A stretch of 64,000 nt of DNA. It comes from Azadirachta indica. Its lineage: Eukaryota; Streptophyta; Magnoliopsida; Sapindales; Meliaceae. Under the pieces are notes generated by a model. That model worked only from the letters and a program-made list of their open reading frames with translations. It did no database searches and was not told the DNA's origin. The translations under genes and the position numbers were made by a program. The stretch is from contig CM040447.1 of NCBI GenBank assembly GCA_022749755.1, positions 8,020,545 through 8,084,544 on the forward strand, read 5' to 3'. Of this stretch, positions 50,401-61,400 are shown one piece after another; the stretch's first letter is position 1; the number at the start of each line of letters is the position of its first letter.

Positions 50401-53351
50401 CAATGTTGAATGAATATTTGTTTTATGGTTTATTTCTTAACCTGAAATTATTTTATATTTAGAGATTTAAGAGCTTCTTGTTTATTTACTAACGTGAAAT
50501 TATTCCTACTTGTAGGTATTTAAGAGCAAAGAAGAGTTAATTCAGTGGACTCGTGAAATTGGCTGGAAAAATGGTTTTGTGATTGTGATCGAGAGATCTG
50601 ATTTAGGTACTGCTGGTGGTCGAAAAGCAAGGATTTCTTTTTGTTGTGAGAGAGGTGGACAGTACAGAAATAAAGGAAAAAATGGAGAGAATAAAAAAGA
50701 AAAGCAATTGAGGAACGTTGATACAAAAAAGTGTGGATGTCCTTTTACATTAAAGGGCCGTAAGTTGGGTAATGATGATAATTGGATGTTAGAAGTAGTA
50801 TGTGGAGTCCATAATCACCTAATTACAAAGCCTTTTGAAGGGCGTTCTTATGCAGGAAGATTGTCAAAAGAAGAGACTTTATTGTTAATAGATATGTCCA
50901 AGAGTATGGCACCTCCAAGAGACATTCTAGTGACATTGAAAAAAAGAGATGTTAATAATGCTTCAACAATAAAGCAAATTTACAATGCACGCCAAAGGCA
51001 TAATATGGTGATAAAGATGCCTGAAAGATCGGAGATACAACAATTGTTGAGTAAGTTATCTGAACACAAGTATATTAAATCGCATAGGAGCATTGATAAT
51101 TCCAAAATTATCAAAGATTTATTTTGGGCACATCCAGTTAGTATAAATATGTTGCATGCATTTCCACGTGTGTTGGTAATGGATACGTGTAAAACAAATA
51201 GATATAATCTTCTATTATTAGTGATTGAAGGAGTGACATCCACCAACATGACATTTGTTGTTGCTTTGGCATATCTTGAATCTGAGCGAGAAGATAACTA
51301 CATTTGGGCATTAGAAAGATTAAGAAGTTTTATGGATGATAATGCTTTACCTACGGTTATTGTTAGTGACAAAGAGTTGGCTTTAATCAATGCCATTGCA
51401 AGAGTATTTCCCACAGCTAAACATTTGTTAAGCAGATGGCATATAGCCAGGAATGTATTGACAAATTGTAAGAAATTGTTTGCAATAAATGAGATGTGGC
51501 AAAAGTTTAGAATGAGTTGGAATTTGGTGGTGTTGTCTTCAAATGAAGATGAATTTACTGATCGGCTGAACATTCTAAAGAAAGATTTCAGTGGTTACCC
51601 AGAAGCAATTGAGTATGTCATAAATACATGGTTGACTAATTATAAGGAAAAATTTGTTTCAGCATGGACAGACAAGATCATGCATTTTGGAAACCTGACA
51701 ATGAATAGGTATTATTTCATGTTCATTTATCATTTCATGGACTATTAATTTGAATTTCTTGTATGTTAACCAATTTGATTTAACAGGATTGGAAGTTCAA
51801 ATTCAATGTTGAAGAAGCATCTTCATTTCAGTCATTCTAATTTTGAGACATCTTGGGGAAAGATCCATTCTTTACTGGAGTTGCAACATACAGACATTAT
51901 AGCATCATTTGAGAGGAGTTTGAAGGTAGTGCAAGATCAATTTAAAACTGCTGAATTTGAAGAGCTTCAAGGTTTTATCTCTATGGATGCATTACATATG
52001 ATTCTCAGCGAGTTGAAGCGTGCTCATTCAATTGGTGTTGATGCACATACATGTGGATGTATCATTCGCCTCACACATGGTTTACCATGTGCTCATGAGA
52101 TTGCAGAATTTAAAAGAGAAAGTCGACCTATACCTTTGGAGAGCATTGATTCATATTGGAGAAAACTTGACTTGGTTCCTATTTCTAAGAAGCAAAAGAT
52201 AAATTCAGGTTGTGAACCAGTATTTGACTTGATTGCCAAACGCTTTGACAAGGTTGATGATGATACAAAGCAACACATTCTAAATAAGTTGACAGAAATT
52301 GCTAATGCAGAGTCTCCGCTTATAGAACCAGAAGCTAAGAAAGAAATACATGGTCGGCCAAACTCAAAAGGTGATTCATTTAAACCTCTTCTCCCATGTA
52401 CTTTTCAACTAATATTATCTGGATGAAGCAAACTGTTTCACCTATTTTACTCTTGCTACAGGTTTATCAATGATACCTACTGCCCAAGTGAAAAAGAAAA
52501 GGCAGTCAAAAGGAATGGTATTATGTTAAATTTATATTTGATTTAGTTGATTTGTTATATTTGGTCTTGTCATTCTTTTTAATAATTTTTTTTTAATTAT
52601 ATTATTTATAGGTGTATACAAACAAGAGGCTTAAGTCAAATAAATTTGCTTGTTTCTTTCCCGTCCGTTTATTGCCATTCATTCATCACATTAAAGATGT
52701 AATAGGTGATGGTAATTGTGGATTTAGGGCAGTAGCTGACTTAATGGGTTTTGGCGACGATGGATGGCTGCAAGTAAGGAAAGATCTGTTAAATGAATTG
52801 AATTCAAATTTAGAGCATTATAGGCTGCTATATGGTACAGGGGAGACAGACGAAAGAGTTAAGGAGTTGATTCATGCTTTAACTTATTTTGAGAGTTGTC
52901 CCAGTCGCGATCGATGGATGATTATGCCAGATATGGGACATCTTATTGCGTCAGCCTATAATATCGTACTGTTTCATTTGTCATTTCAACAGTGTCTCAC
53001 CTTCCTTCCTCTTAGGTCAATGCCGATGCCTACAAATTACCGAAAAGACATAGCTATTGGTTATGTAAATAACAATCATTTTGTAGAGGTATCACTTATT
53101 CTCTTCTTCAATTCTTATACTGATTTTATAAAATAGTACTCTATTTATTAATGATAACTAATTGTATACAGGTGTTCTTATCAGTGGATCATCCTGTTCC
53201 GCCTATAACAACCAATTGGTATAAATTTCGTCATGCCTGTGCTGAGGGATGGGAGACTGTATATATTTCTCGTATTGAGCATTTTAGAAAAATCATGGGT
53301 AATAATGTGGCTACTGCTGAAATAATAATTGATAGCAGTTCCGATGATTGA
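46826..53351 (+). CDS. Mosaic gene B, full model: MYB-IQ-linker-FAR1-MULE-SWIM-OTU
   Basis: Eleven exons join without a stop: 46826-46946, 47026-47155, 47249-47459, 49300-49479, 49569-50204, 50304-50381, 50516-51708, 51787-52370, 52462-52517, 52612-53088 and 53172-53351, about 1281 residues. Approximate order: R2R3-MYB 1-154, CAMTA IQ 155-214, second IQ plus CAMTA linker 215-426, short exon 427-452, FAR1 domain, MULE transposase and SWIM finger 453-1063, OTU 1064-1281. Splice phases agree at every junction, including the non-zero ones inside the transposase part. This is the more complete of the two mosaics and keeps the transposase. A transposase-derived regulator of the FAR1/FHY3 kind with an added MYB head is one reading; independent MYB and transposon-derived genes in the same orientation is the other. 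Confidence 0.55.
47700..47930. repeat. Inserted dispersed repeat in mosaic B intron
   Basis: This GC-richer stretch is absent from the matching intron of mosaic gene A. It includes gggagaatcaaaccccaacc and gagtgccactaagtcaaatg, phrases typical of widespread plant retroelement-derived repeats. The class (SINE-like or LTR fragment) is not determined. Confidence 0.45.
48045..48224 (+). pseudogene. Relic CAMTA linker exon in mosaic B intron
   Basis: The frame [20 protein letters not shown], then [13 protein letters not shown] and EWEGCQ before a gtatgg donor, matches the CAMTA linker exon. No acceptor gives phase 0 with the preceding MYB exon (the upstream frame meets a stop just before 48040), so it is probably skipped. 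Confidence 0.5.
49300..50381 (+). CDS. CAMTA-type IQ and linker segment of mosaic gene B
   Basis: Exons 49300-49479, 49569-50204 and 50304-50381, phase 0. Motifs: [79 protein letters not shown]. Within the second exon the IQ tail passes directly into CAMTA linker sequence: [17 protein letters not shown] and [20 protein letters not shown], which correspond to 61590-61760 in the true CAMTA gene. In a normal CAMTA these two parts are far apart and in the opposite order, so the exon records a duplication or fusion. The acceptor at 49299 differs from mosaic A because the older site (49267) would lead to a stop. Confidence 0.65.
50516..52370 (+). CDS. FAR1/MULE transposase with SWIM finger (mosaic gene B)
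   Basis: Exons 50516-51708 and 51787-52370 (junction phase 2), continuing into 52462-52517. The FAR1-type zinc domain has [20 protein letters not shown] and [11 protein letters not shown]. The MULE transposase core has [16 protein letters not shown] (first Asp, codon 51182-51184), [28 protein letters not shown] (second Asp, 51368-51370) and [17 protein letters not shown], where the usual Cys before Trp-His is Ser. An acidic residue in NEDEF could be the third catalytic residue. The SWIM finger [17 protein letters not shown] (52052-52096) keeps its C-x-C and C-x-H. No stop interrupts it. Mutator-type transposases and the light-signalling factors FHY3/FAR1 share this plan. No terminal inverted repeats of an element were found around it. 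Confidence 0.8.
52462..53351 (+). CDS. OTU cysteine protease domain of mosaic gene B
   Basis: Exons 52462-52517, 52612-53088 and 53172-53351. The OTU core is [20 protein letters not shown] (catalytic Asp, and Cys at 52717-52719), [29 protein letters not shown], and NNNHFVEV with the catalytic His. The last exon encodes [20 protein letters not shown] and ends in SSSDD. All three catalytic positions are kept, so it could act as a deubiquitinase-type protease. OTU domains joined to MULE transposases are known from plant transposons. It is about 80 percent or more like the two copies in mosaic A by eye. Confidence 0.78.
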
Positions 53352-53800
53352 CTTGTTGATGAACTTACTAAATTTTCGTCTAAAAATTAGTTCTTTGGTG
53401 GACTAATTACTCTTTTTTTTTTTGGTTTTTTGTTCAATTGCTTGTATAGAGTATATGATTTGAGGTATAAATAGACTCATTGTCAAGCCCGGTTTACCGA
53501 AAATCTAGCATAATCCATGTTTGTTATATGTTTATGTTTTGTGAAATATTCACAGTAATATGTTTTTGTTTTCTAATACAATCGTATGTGCAGGTTCTAC
53601 ATTTACAATACTACTGTCATTTTTCTCTCCTCTGGTTTTGATTTTTGTTCTTTTCCTCAAACGGGTTATAAGCACTGCCAGGATTTTGTCTGTTTTTAAA
53701 TGCTTATAGTAAATTTCAAAAGATTTATAGTTTTTGATTAATTAAAAGAAGTTGATAATATATTTTTTTTTTGGTTAAGAAATCATCCAAGAATTATTAA
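53352..53800. other. 3' flank of mosaic gene B
   Basis: Contains the likely 3' UTR. Phrases such as accgaaaatctagcataatc match the 3' flank of mosaic A (gccagaaaatctagcatgca, about 44610), which shows the duplicated unit extends past the stop codons. Confidence 0.5.
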
Positions 53801-53809
53801 TTTATCTAA

Positions 53810-54436
53810 TCACAGTAAATCAGCTTATAATGTTGTATTGTTTCGCTTATTATTGCAACAACGTCTTACATTCCTCCCTCTTTGGTAATTGCCTAAACCC
53901 TCCAAATTGTCGTAAAGAGATTGCTATTGGTTTCGTAAATAACAATCATTTTGCGGAGGTATGATTTTCTTTCCTTGTTTAATTCTTATATGTCTTCTGC
54001 AACCTATACAGGATTTATTGATGACAACCACTTGTATGTAGGTGTTCTTATTACCGGGTCATCCCATTCCTCGCATGGCAACCAACTGGCAAAAATTTCA
54101 TCACTCTTATGCAAACGGATGGGACATGGGTGTCTGTTTCTCGCATACAACATTTTAAAAAAGATCATCAGTGATGATGTGGCTATCAATGAAATAGTAG
54201 ATATTGACGAAGAGAATACTGGAACAAAGGAAGATGACCAGGATGAAGTTGAGGAGTTGGAGAAGAATGTGATGGAGGGAATGGATGTTAGGCAGCAGCC
54301 AAGGAAGTGCAACCATTGTCTAACCCACAGAACCCCACAGTGGATTAATGGACGATTGGCTCCATTGACTCACTCTTTGCAATGCATGTGGCTTGGAGCA
54401 AGGCATAAGTCGGTAGACTACTGCCAGAATATGTAG
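53810..54436 (+). pseudogene. Broken OTU copy joined to a decayed GATA-type zinc finger
   Basis: About 53817-53959 encodes a partial OTU core ([14 protein letters not shown], then NNNHFAE before a gtatg donor), with an in-frame TAA after FLPLW and a one-base shift before [12 protein letters not shown]. After a gtag acceptor the OTU end follows ([20 protein letters not shown]) with another shift near 54120. The frame then runs through an acidic stretch (KEDDQDEVEELEKNVMEG) into RKCNHCLTHRTPQWINGRLA, the first half of a plant GATA finger (C-x2-C, TPQW). The second half is split: TLCNACG-like codons lie in another frame at 54378-54398, and ARHKSVDY-like codons return to the first frame. It is a third copy of the OTU module, now dead, joined to a different transcription factor family. 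Confidence 0.65.
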
Positions 54437-57400
54437 GCCAGAAAGAGTCTTCGATGTATTCAGTCCAATATTCTCTTTCACAAGAAAGTTATGGAGATGA
54501 GAATGGCTTTGATGTCTTCGGTTCTAAAGAATTGATATTGATTTTAATTATAATTTTAAATATTTAGTTTTGAGTTACATTATTATCAATATGTTAAATA
54601 TTATTGCAATTTGAAATTTGCTAAATAAAGAGGTTATTAAAATCTAAAATTCTAAAAATTAACCTTGTTAACTAGAATACCAAGTTTTTAAATGCAATCA
54701 CTAATTAGAAGTTTTAGATTTACAAAATATCAATCTATATAGATCGATACTCCATTTAATAATTATAAGCATCCAATGTTCCATGTAACAACTACAAGGA
54801 TATAAAGTTCCTTACCAAAATTATAAGGACCTAAAAGTTCCATGTAAAAATCAAAAGGATCAGAAGTTCCATCCAATAATTATTAGGATTAGAACTTAAA
54901 GTTCTTGAATCAATTATGTGCCTGAACTTGAAGTTTCAGATAATAATTATTATGTTAGAACTCGTATCTAAATATAATTTACTAAATTAGAACCCAAGGT
55001 TGTAAACATATGCTCTCAATATATTTTTATAAATTATGTTTAGATATATTTTCATGTTATAAGCTGAGAAAGCACCGTTAAAGGAGAGAGAAAAATATCC
55101 CTAAAATATATAAATAGAAAATTATGAATTTATCTTATATCATAAATTTATTACCGAATATAGGTTAATTTTATTTATAATTACCTTTGAGTATAATAAA
55201 TACTAAAATTTCTATTTATATTCTTTTGGTTACTAGAAAATCTTTATCACGTCCATTTATTTACTAATATGGTATGAAATGATATCGATTATATATTTGT
55301 AGTACACCAAAATATTTAATAAAGTGTTATCAGGCTCCCACGAAAATAAAGAGAACGTTAAAGATTATTTTATTAATAACATGAATCTTATTCATATTGA
55401 TGTTACTTTATTGACAATATTTGTATAAATTATAGTTTAATCATTGCAATGTTTTATTATTGTCTTTTATAACCCTTTTGTCATCACATATTTTATATTA
55501 TTTATTTTACTATTATAATAACTAGTGTGAATTATATTATAAAAGGAAGTGGATTTTGAAAGAAAATTATTTCTTTCAAAAAAATGGGACTTATGTTTAG
55601 CTAATAGTTATGAATATTATTTTTCCAGACAAAAATTATTGCTCTAGATTAAAAATAATTAAAATTAAGATAAATGTCATATCATATCCTACAAACTTGA
55701 GTAAAGGCTCCAAAAGAGCCCTAATCTTGTTAGTATGTAAAATGAAATTATGTATTCATAATGCATTTCTTGTATTCTAGTAGATCTAACGAATATCTAC
55801 TTAACTTTATAGATATTTATCGAAATAGATGTTATATTAATACTTTAAATGAGAATAATGTAATATATTTTTGTATTGTTTTTAATATCTCAGGCAAAAT
55901 ATGTATACTGAAAAAGCTTTTACATTGTCATGCGACAATGAATAAAAGTATATTAATCTAAAATTATTCATGTTATAAGATGACCATCTTAGTCACTCAA
56001 GATTTACAATGATATGTAGAATTGTTAAAAATTTTGATGTTAATTACGCATGTTATATAATCAGTTGCTTTAATCTTTTCCTCTCGTAGTTTAGATTTTT
56101 TTTTTTCTCTTTTTCTCAAACAGGTTATAGATGCTACAATGATCTATATGTTTATATAAATGGACATGTATTGAAAAAGCTTGTACTATATAATAAATTT
56201 AATTTCAAAACTTTTTTTAATCTATGATTAATTAAGAGAGACTGGTAATCTTAATTTTTATGATTAAAAAACATACAAAATATATGTTAAATTATCTCAA
56301 TCAATGTAAAATATAACATAATTTAAGGGTATTTTTAAATTTTGCCACAATATATGTATAGGTGAGATGCCTATTTATCAAAGTTGTCTTAAAAATAAAG
56401 TCTCAACTGAATTCAACTCTAAAATATAGTGTTTTTTTTTTCTTTTAAAAAAACTACCAAAATACATATTCAATCAAATGTCTATTGAGATTCAAGACCA
56501 CCTCTCTGCTATTAAATAAACTCAGATTAAAATCCAATCCATATTATACTTCTAAGGAAAGGAGAAATCGACTCCAAATAAAATAATTTGAAATAGAATA
56601 CATGGTAGTCATCTCCAAGCTCTACATTGATAAAAGCTAGCATTGAGGAACTAATATTTTCGTAAATTATTTAGTGCAACTAAAATAAGTTGAAATATTA
56701 TAATTTATTATTAACTTTAGATATTGTTTAATATTAACTCAACAATTTTATCTAAATAAAGTATTTTTTGTTTTTGATAGTTAAAATTATTTTTTCCAAT
56801 AATTTTACTAAAGAATAATTTATTAATAAAAGATTTTGTTAAATAGTGAACGGGTGTAGAGAGCACTTAGGCGTGTGGATGTAACTTTCGCTAGCCTTGT
56901 TTTCATATCGGTCAAATTTTCACTCGACTAATATTAAACAATGGCGCGTTTTTAAACAAGGACTTAAGTGATATATTTTTAAAAGGTAGAATAATAACTT
57001 AAAGAACCCAAAGTTTTGTAAAAAAAATAAAAATGTTTTAATTATTTATAATAAATATATCCTGGATTATTTTACAACTTTTACTAATTTATTAACATAA
57101 AGTACTATTATCTAGATAGTTTATTAACCAATAAACTCATAATACTAAATATATTTATTAGCTGATAGATTTAAAATAATAATTAAATACAACTTCTTTA
57201 TCTAATTTATTGTATTCAAGCTTATTTAGCCTAATAATATAGATTGAACAAAAATTTAAATAAATCAATCAATAAGAATAAAAAGAAGAGAAGTATGACA
57301 GGTGTATAATAATAGTACGTCAATTTATATTTAATAGTTTGTATAGAAATTTTGTATTATTATACTATTTATTAAACACATATGACCATTTAAGTTAATA

Positions 57401-58477
57401 TAGATTGAAATTATTTTATATATTTTGATAATTAAATAAAATTGCATATTTAATAAAAACTAATTTTCCAAAATTTTTAAAATAAAATAATAATATTTTA
57501 TTTAAATTATTTTTTTTCTAGTTGTAAAATGTATTTATTTTAATTATTAATAATTTTTTTAAAATATAAAAAATAATATGAGTTAGTAGATATGGAGAAT
57601 TTATTGTTTATAATGATAATATAATAAAATAAATATATATTATTAAAAATGTAAGAAACTTTACAAAATTTAATAGATTATAAATAATAGTGAATACTTG
57701 TTAGAATTTTGAAATTTAAAGGTGTTGTCCACTTCATCAAATTGTAGGATACATCTATATTTTTTTGATATTATTTTTCACCCGTCAAATTTATTTAAGA
57801 ATCAAATGATAAAAAAAAGTTAAGATATTGTTTCGATTGCTTTTCGTTAATTAAAAAACTGTGATAATTTGATTGTATTTATATAATGTCAAATAAGTAT
57901 ATAATACATTTTACATTATTATTAATTAATAGTTATGTTAAAATTTTATTATCTATTTATTAATTATATTATTTTAAATTAATTCCAACTAAATCTAATC
58001 TATTAATTTTGTATCAAATAAACAAGTCGCTCAAAAACTTCTCACTCCCCATGCTACTACTTACTGTCTGCTACTGCCACTACTAGGGATGAGATTGTTA
58101 AAATTGAGAAACGTTCTCTAGATTTGTTGTTTTGGAAAAAATCAGGGACACAATTATGAACAATGCCTTTTGAAACATTTTATCGTATCGGACGCGCTTA
58201 CACAGAAAGTGGGCGCAACACTCTGCATTTCTTTTCCCTCGCAAAAGCATGACGCTGACATATATATTAAAAAAACAAAAAATAACCAAATAATATTGAA
58301 GGGGAGGTTGTTGAATTAAAAGTCACCGAGGAAGAACCCAGTGGCAATGTCAAAACGTTGTCCGAAAATCCAATTTCCGACGGGGTTTTCTTCACTTTCC
58401 ATAAACATTATCGCAAATTCGCTCCCTCAAAAATCTAACTTTTCGTTGCAAATTTCACTCAACTAAACACTGTGCTG
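54437..58477. other. AT-rich spacer before CAMTA
   Basis: No gene is supported. At 54770-54900 a degenerate tandem repeat of about 40 bases recurs (core agttccatgtaa or agttccatccaata). About 56450-56720 matches the flank of mosaic A at 44707-44990. The rest is AT-rich with (TA)-type runs. The last 150 bases are the CAMTA leader and promoter. Confidence 0.55.
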
Positions 58478-61400
58478 ATGGCGGAAACTAGCAATAATCA
58501 ACTAGGTAATCAAATTTAATCTTCTTCTTTTCTTTCAATTTATTTTTTTTAATTTTACGGTTTAGCTTCATAATCAATGCAGATATTGGGCAAATACTGA
58601 TAGAAGCACAGCATAGATGGCTTCATCCACCTGAAATTTGTGAAATTCTTCGAAATTATCAGAAGTTTTATCTTGCTCCTGAACCTCCTAATAAACCTCC
58701 AAGTATGCTTTTTTCTTTTCTTTTAAATTTTGAATTTTCTTTTATTGTTTTGTATTTGCAGTGAAAATGCTAAACTGTTAGCATTTTTTTTTCTCCTTTT
58801 TTTCTCTTTTCCCGGAAGGATGGGTTGGCTTGATGATATATAGGAAATCATATCGAGAAATTTTTGTTGAACTGTGTTGAACTCTTAATGATGTTTGCTA
58901 TTTAAAGGAGTAATAAGTAAATGTGAATACAATAACTTATAACATTGAAGTTTGATTCTAATTGAAAATAAAATTTTATTTGAATAGATAAACTACGTTG
59001 ATTCTTGAAAAAAAATGAAAAGGCGGGCTTAATTATTAATATTTTGTGTAAGAATTTTCAAATATCATTTTGTTTTGTTTTCTGACTGCTCTTATTGATA
59101 TTAATCTTTCGAATTGAATTGTTTTTTTCTTTCTTTTACTCTTTTAGTTTCATACTGCGCTGAAATTTAATTTAATATTTTAATATTTTAATAGCAGTTT
59201 GTTTGTGATTTGGTTGTCGTTCTTCCATTTTTTTTTTTAAATAACTAAATTATTTAGCCGGTTTTGGATGAACTACTGCTAGTATCAGTTGTTTCACCCC
59301 AAAATTTGTCTTTTGAACTATTAGAACTACCCATATATAGGAACTTGTAAACCCATTTGTTTTCTTTGTCCTTTCATATGTCTTGCATCAGCTAGATCAC
59401 CTTGGTTGTCTGTATTTGCTTCTCTAGACTGCAAAATAGCTTGAAGGTGTAATTGGACTATGCTTTATCAATATCCATATATTTACCTATATAGAAAGCT
59501 ATTAACAATATATTGGCTGGACTTGCGTTTCTGGTTTCAGGCGGTTCACTTTTTCTTTTTGATCGGAAGGCGGTGAGGTGCTTTAGACGAGATGGTCATA
59601 ATTGGAGGAAGAAACAAGATGGAAAGACAGTAAAGGAAGCTCATGAAAGAATCAAGGTGAGCACCAAATTTATCATTTTTTTGAAGACACTACCAACTCT
59701 AAGTTGATTAAAGAGATTAAATAATCAGTGTGTGATGGTAAGTTTGTTATATGGTGTAGGATTCATTATCTTTAATCATGCATATTGATCCAAAGTATGT
59801 TCTTTCAGGCTGGGAGTATTGACGTGTTGCATTGCTACTATGCCCATGGAGAAGAGAATGAAAATTTTCGGAGGTGCAGTTATTGGATGCTTGAAGAGTA
59901 AGTCCTTGAAATTTCATTTGTTGGTGTTCACTGACATTAGCGTTTGCTGTATGCTCTCTATGTCTCTCTCTCTTGCCAACACTTGGAAATTTCCTTTTGG
60001 GTTTCTCTTTTCTTACCTACCTAATTGACCATTACTGCAGGGAACTATCGCACATAGTTCTTGTCCACTACCTAGAAGTAAAGGTTAGACCCTGTTCTAT
60101 CTTCTCTTTGTTTTTCTGTGCTTTGTCAGTCATCTGAACTTTAATTGCAAAGATATGGTTTGTTGGATACAGTTCAAGATGAATATATTATTATCCAACT
60201 TATCATGGTATTCCTCTAGGACTTAGCTTACTGTGTATAGGAACATGTTATCCACCATATCTTATTTCTCATCTTCTTTCATTGTCCCCATGTTGATAAG
60301 TTTAGCACTTTTCTAGTGGTTGTATCTTGATCCTCTCATCAATTGCAGTGCAAGGACTTTGATCTGGGAATTGTAAATTGCAAAGTAGATGTATTTGATT
60401 TTTTGATTTACTGTCTGACATTTTGGATTCAAATGCTTTAGGTATTTAGCTTTTTGTTTCATGATAGGACATTAAGTTGCTTTTTCTTTGGTTGATAAAA
60501 CAAACAAATTAGAGAAAGACAACCAAAGAGAGTGGTAATAGACAATTTTAAAACATAAAATCCATAAGTCCTCGTATAAAGGCTATGTAAGAAAGCATCA
60601 ATATTGATGTGTTGCATAAAGAAAAACACAGATGACAGAAAAGTGTATTTCCACTGTATTTTAAAAGGTTTTATAAGCCTCTAGTTATGGAGGAAAATCA
60701 ACAGTTAAAAATGATAATAATTCAAAAGTACAAACGGAGGTATTTACTTTCTTTCATCATTCAGTTGATTATTGCGGACTATATTTTTCATTGAATTCTT
60801 AGATTCTTGTGAATTAGCTGGTAAATTTTGAGTGATAATCATGAATATTGGAGAAGGATCTTCAAAATGTTTGTGATTTTCATTTGATTTTGTATAACAA
60901 ATCATCAATACTGATGTGTTATCTACGCTGGACTGAATCTTTCCTTCCAATTTGAATTTTTTTTTCTTCCAAGAATAGCTGAAATAAACTCATGCTATCA
61001 TGACCTTTGCAGTTCGTCACATATGGAGCCTCTTTTTGATATCATTATGGCTGCAGTTTTATTCCACCTAAGAGTCTTCTTATTTTGAGTCTTAGTTCCT
61101 GTCTTCCTTATATACATATTTCAGGGAAATAGGAGAAATGCTAACCGCATTAAAGTGGCCAAAGGAACTGCTCCATTTTTCCATGAAACTAAAGAAACTA
61201 CAACAAATTCTAAGGTACACAGTTACCAGGTGCCTTGGCAAAATACAGATACAACATTCTTCAACAGTGCTCAGATACCAAAGTATGAAGATGATGAATC
61301 AGGTGCATTGATGAATTTTTGTGATCTTATAAATGGGGATGATACTTTATGCAGTTTATAATAAACAAGCTAGTTCCAGATGCCGCTCCTTATTGATTTA

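Noticed and set aside
41485..53136. Reading the FAR1-OTU parts as a complete autonomous Mutator element
   Set aside because: No terminal inverted repeats or 9-base target duplications were found around either copy, and they share phase-0 introns with CAMTA-derived exons.
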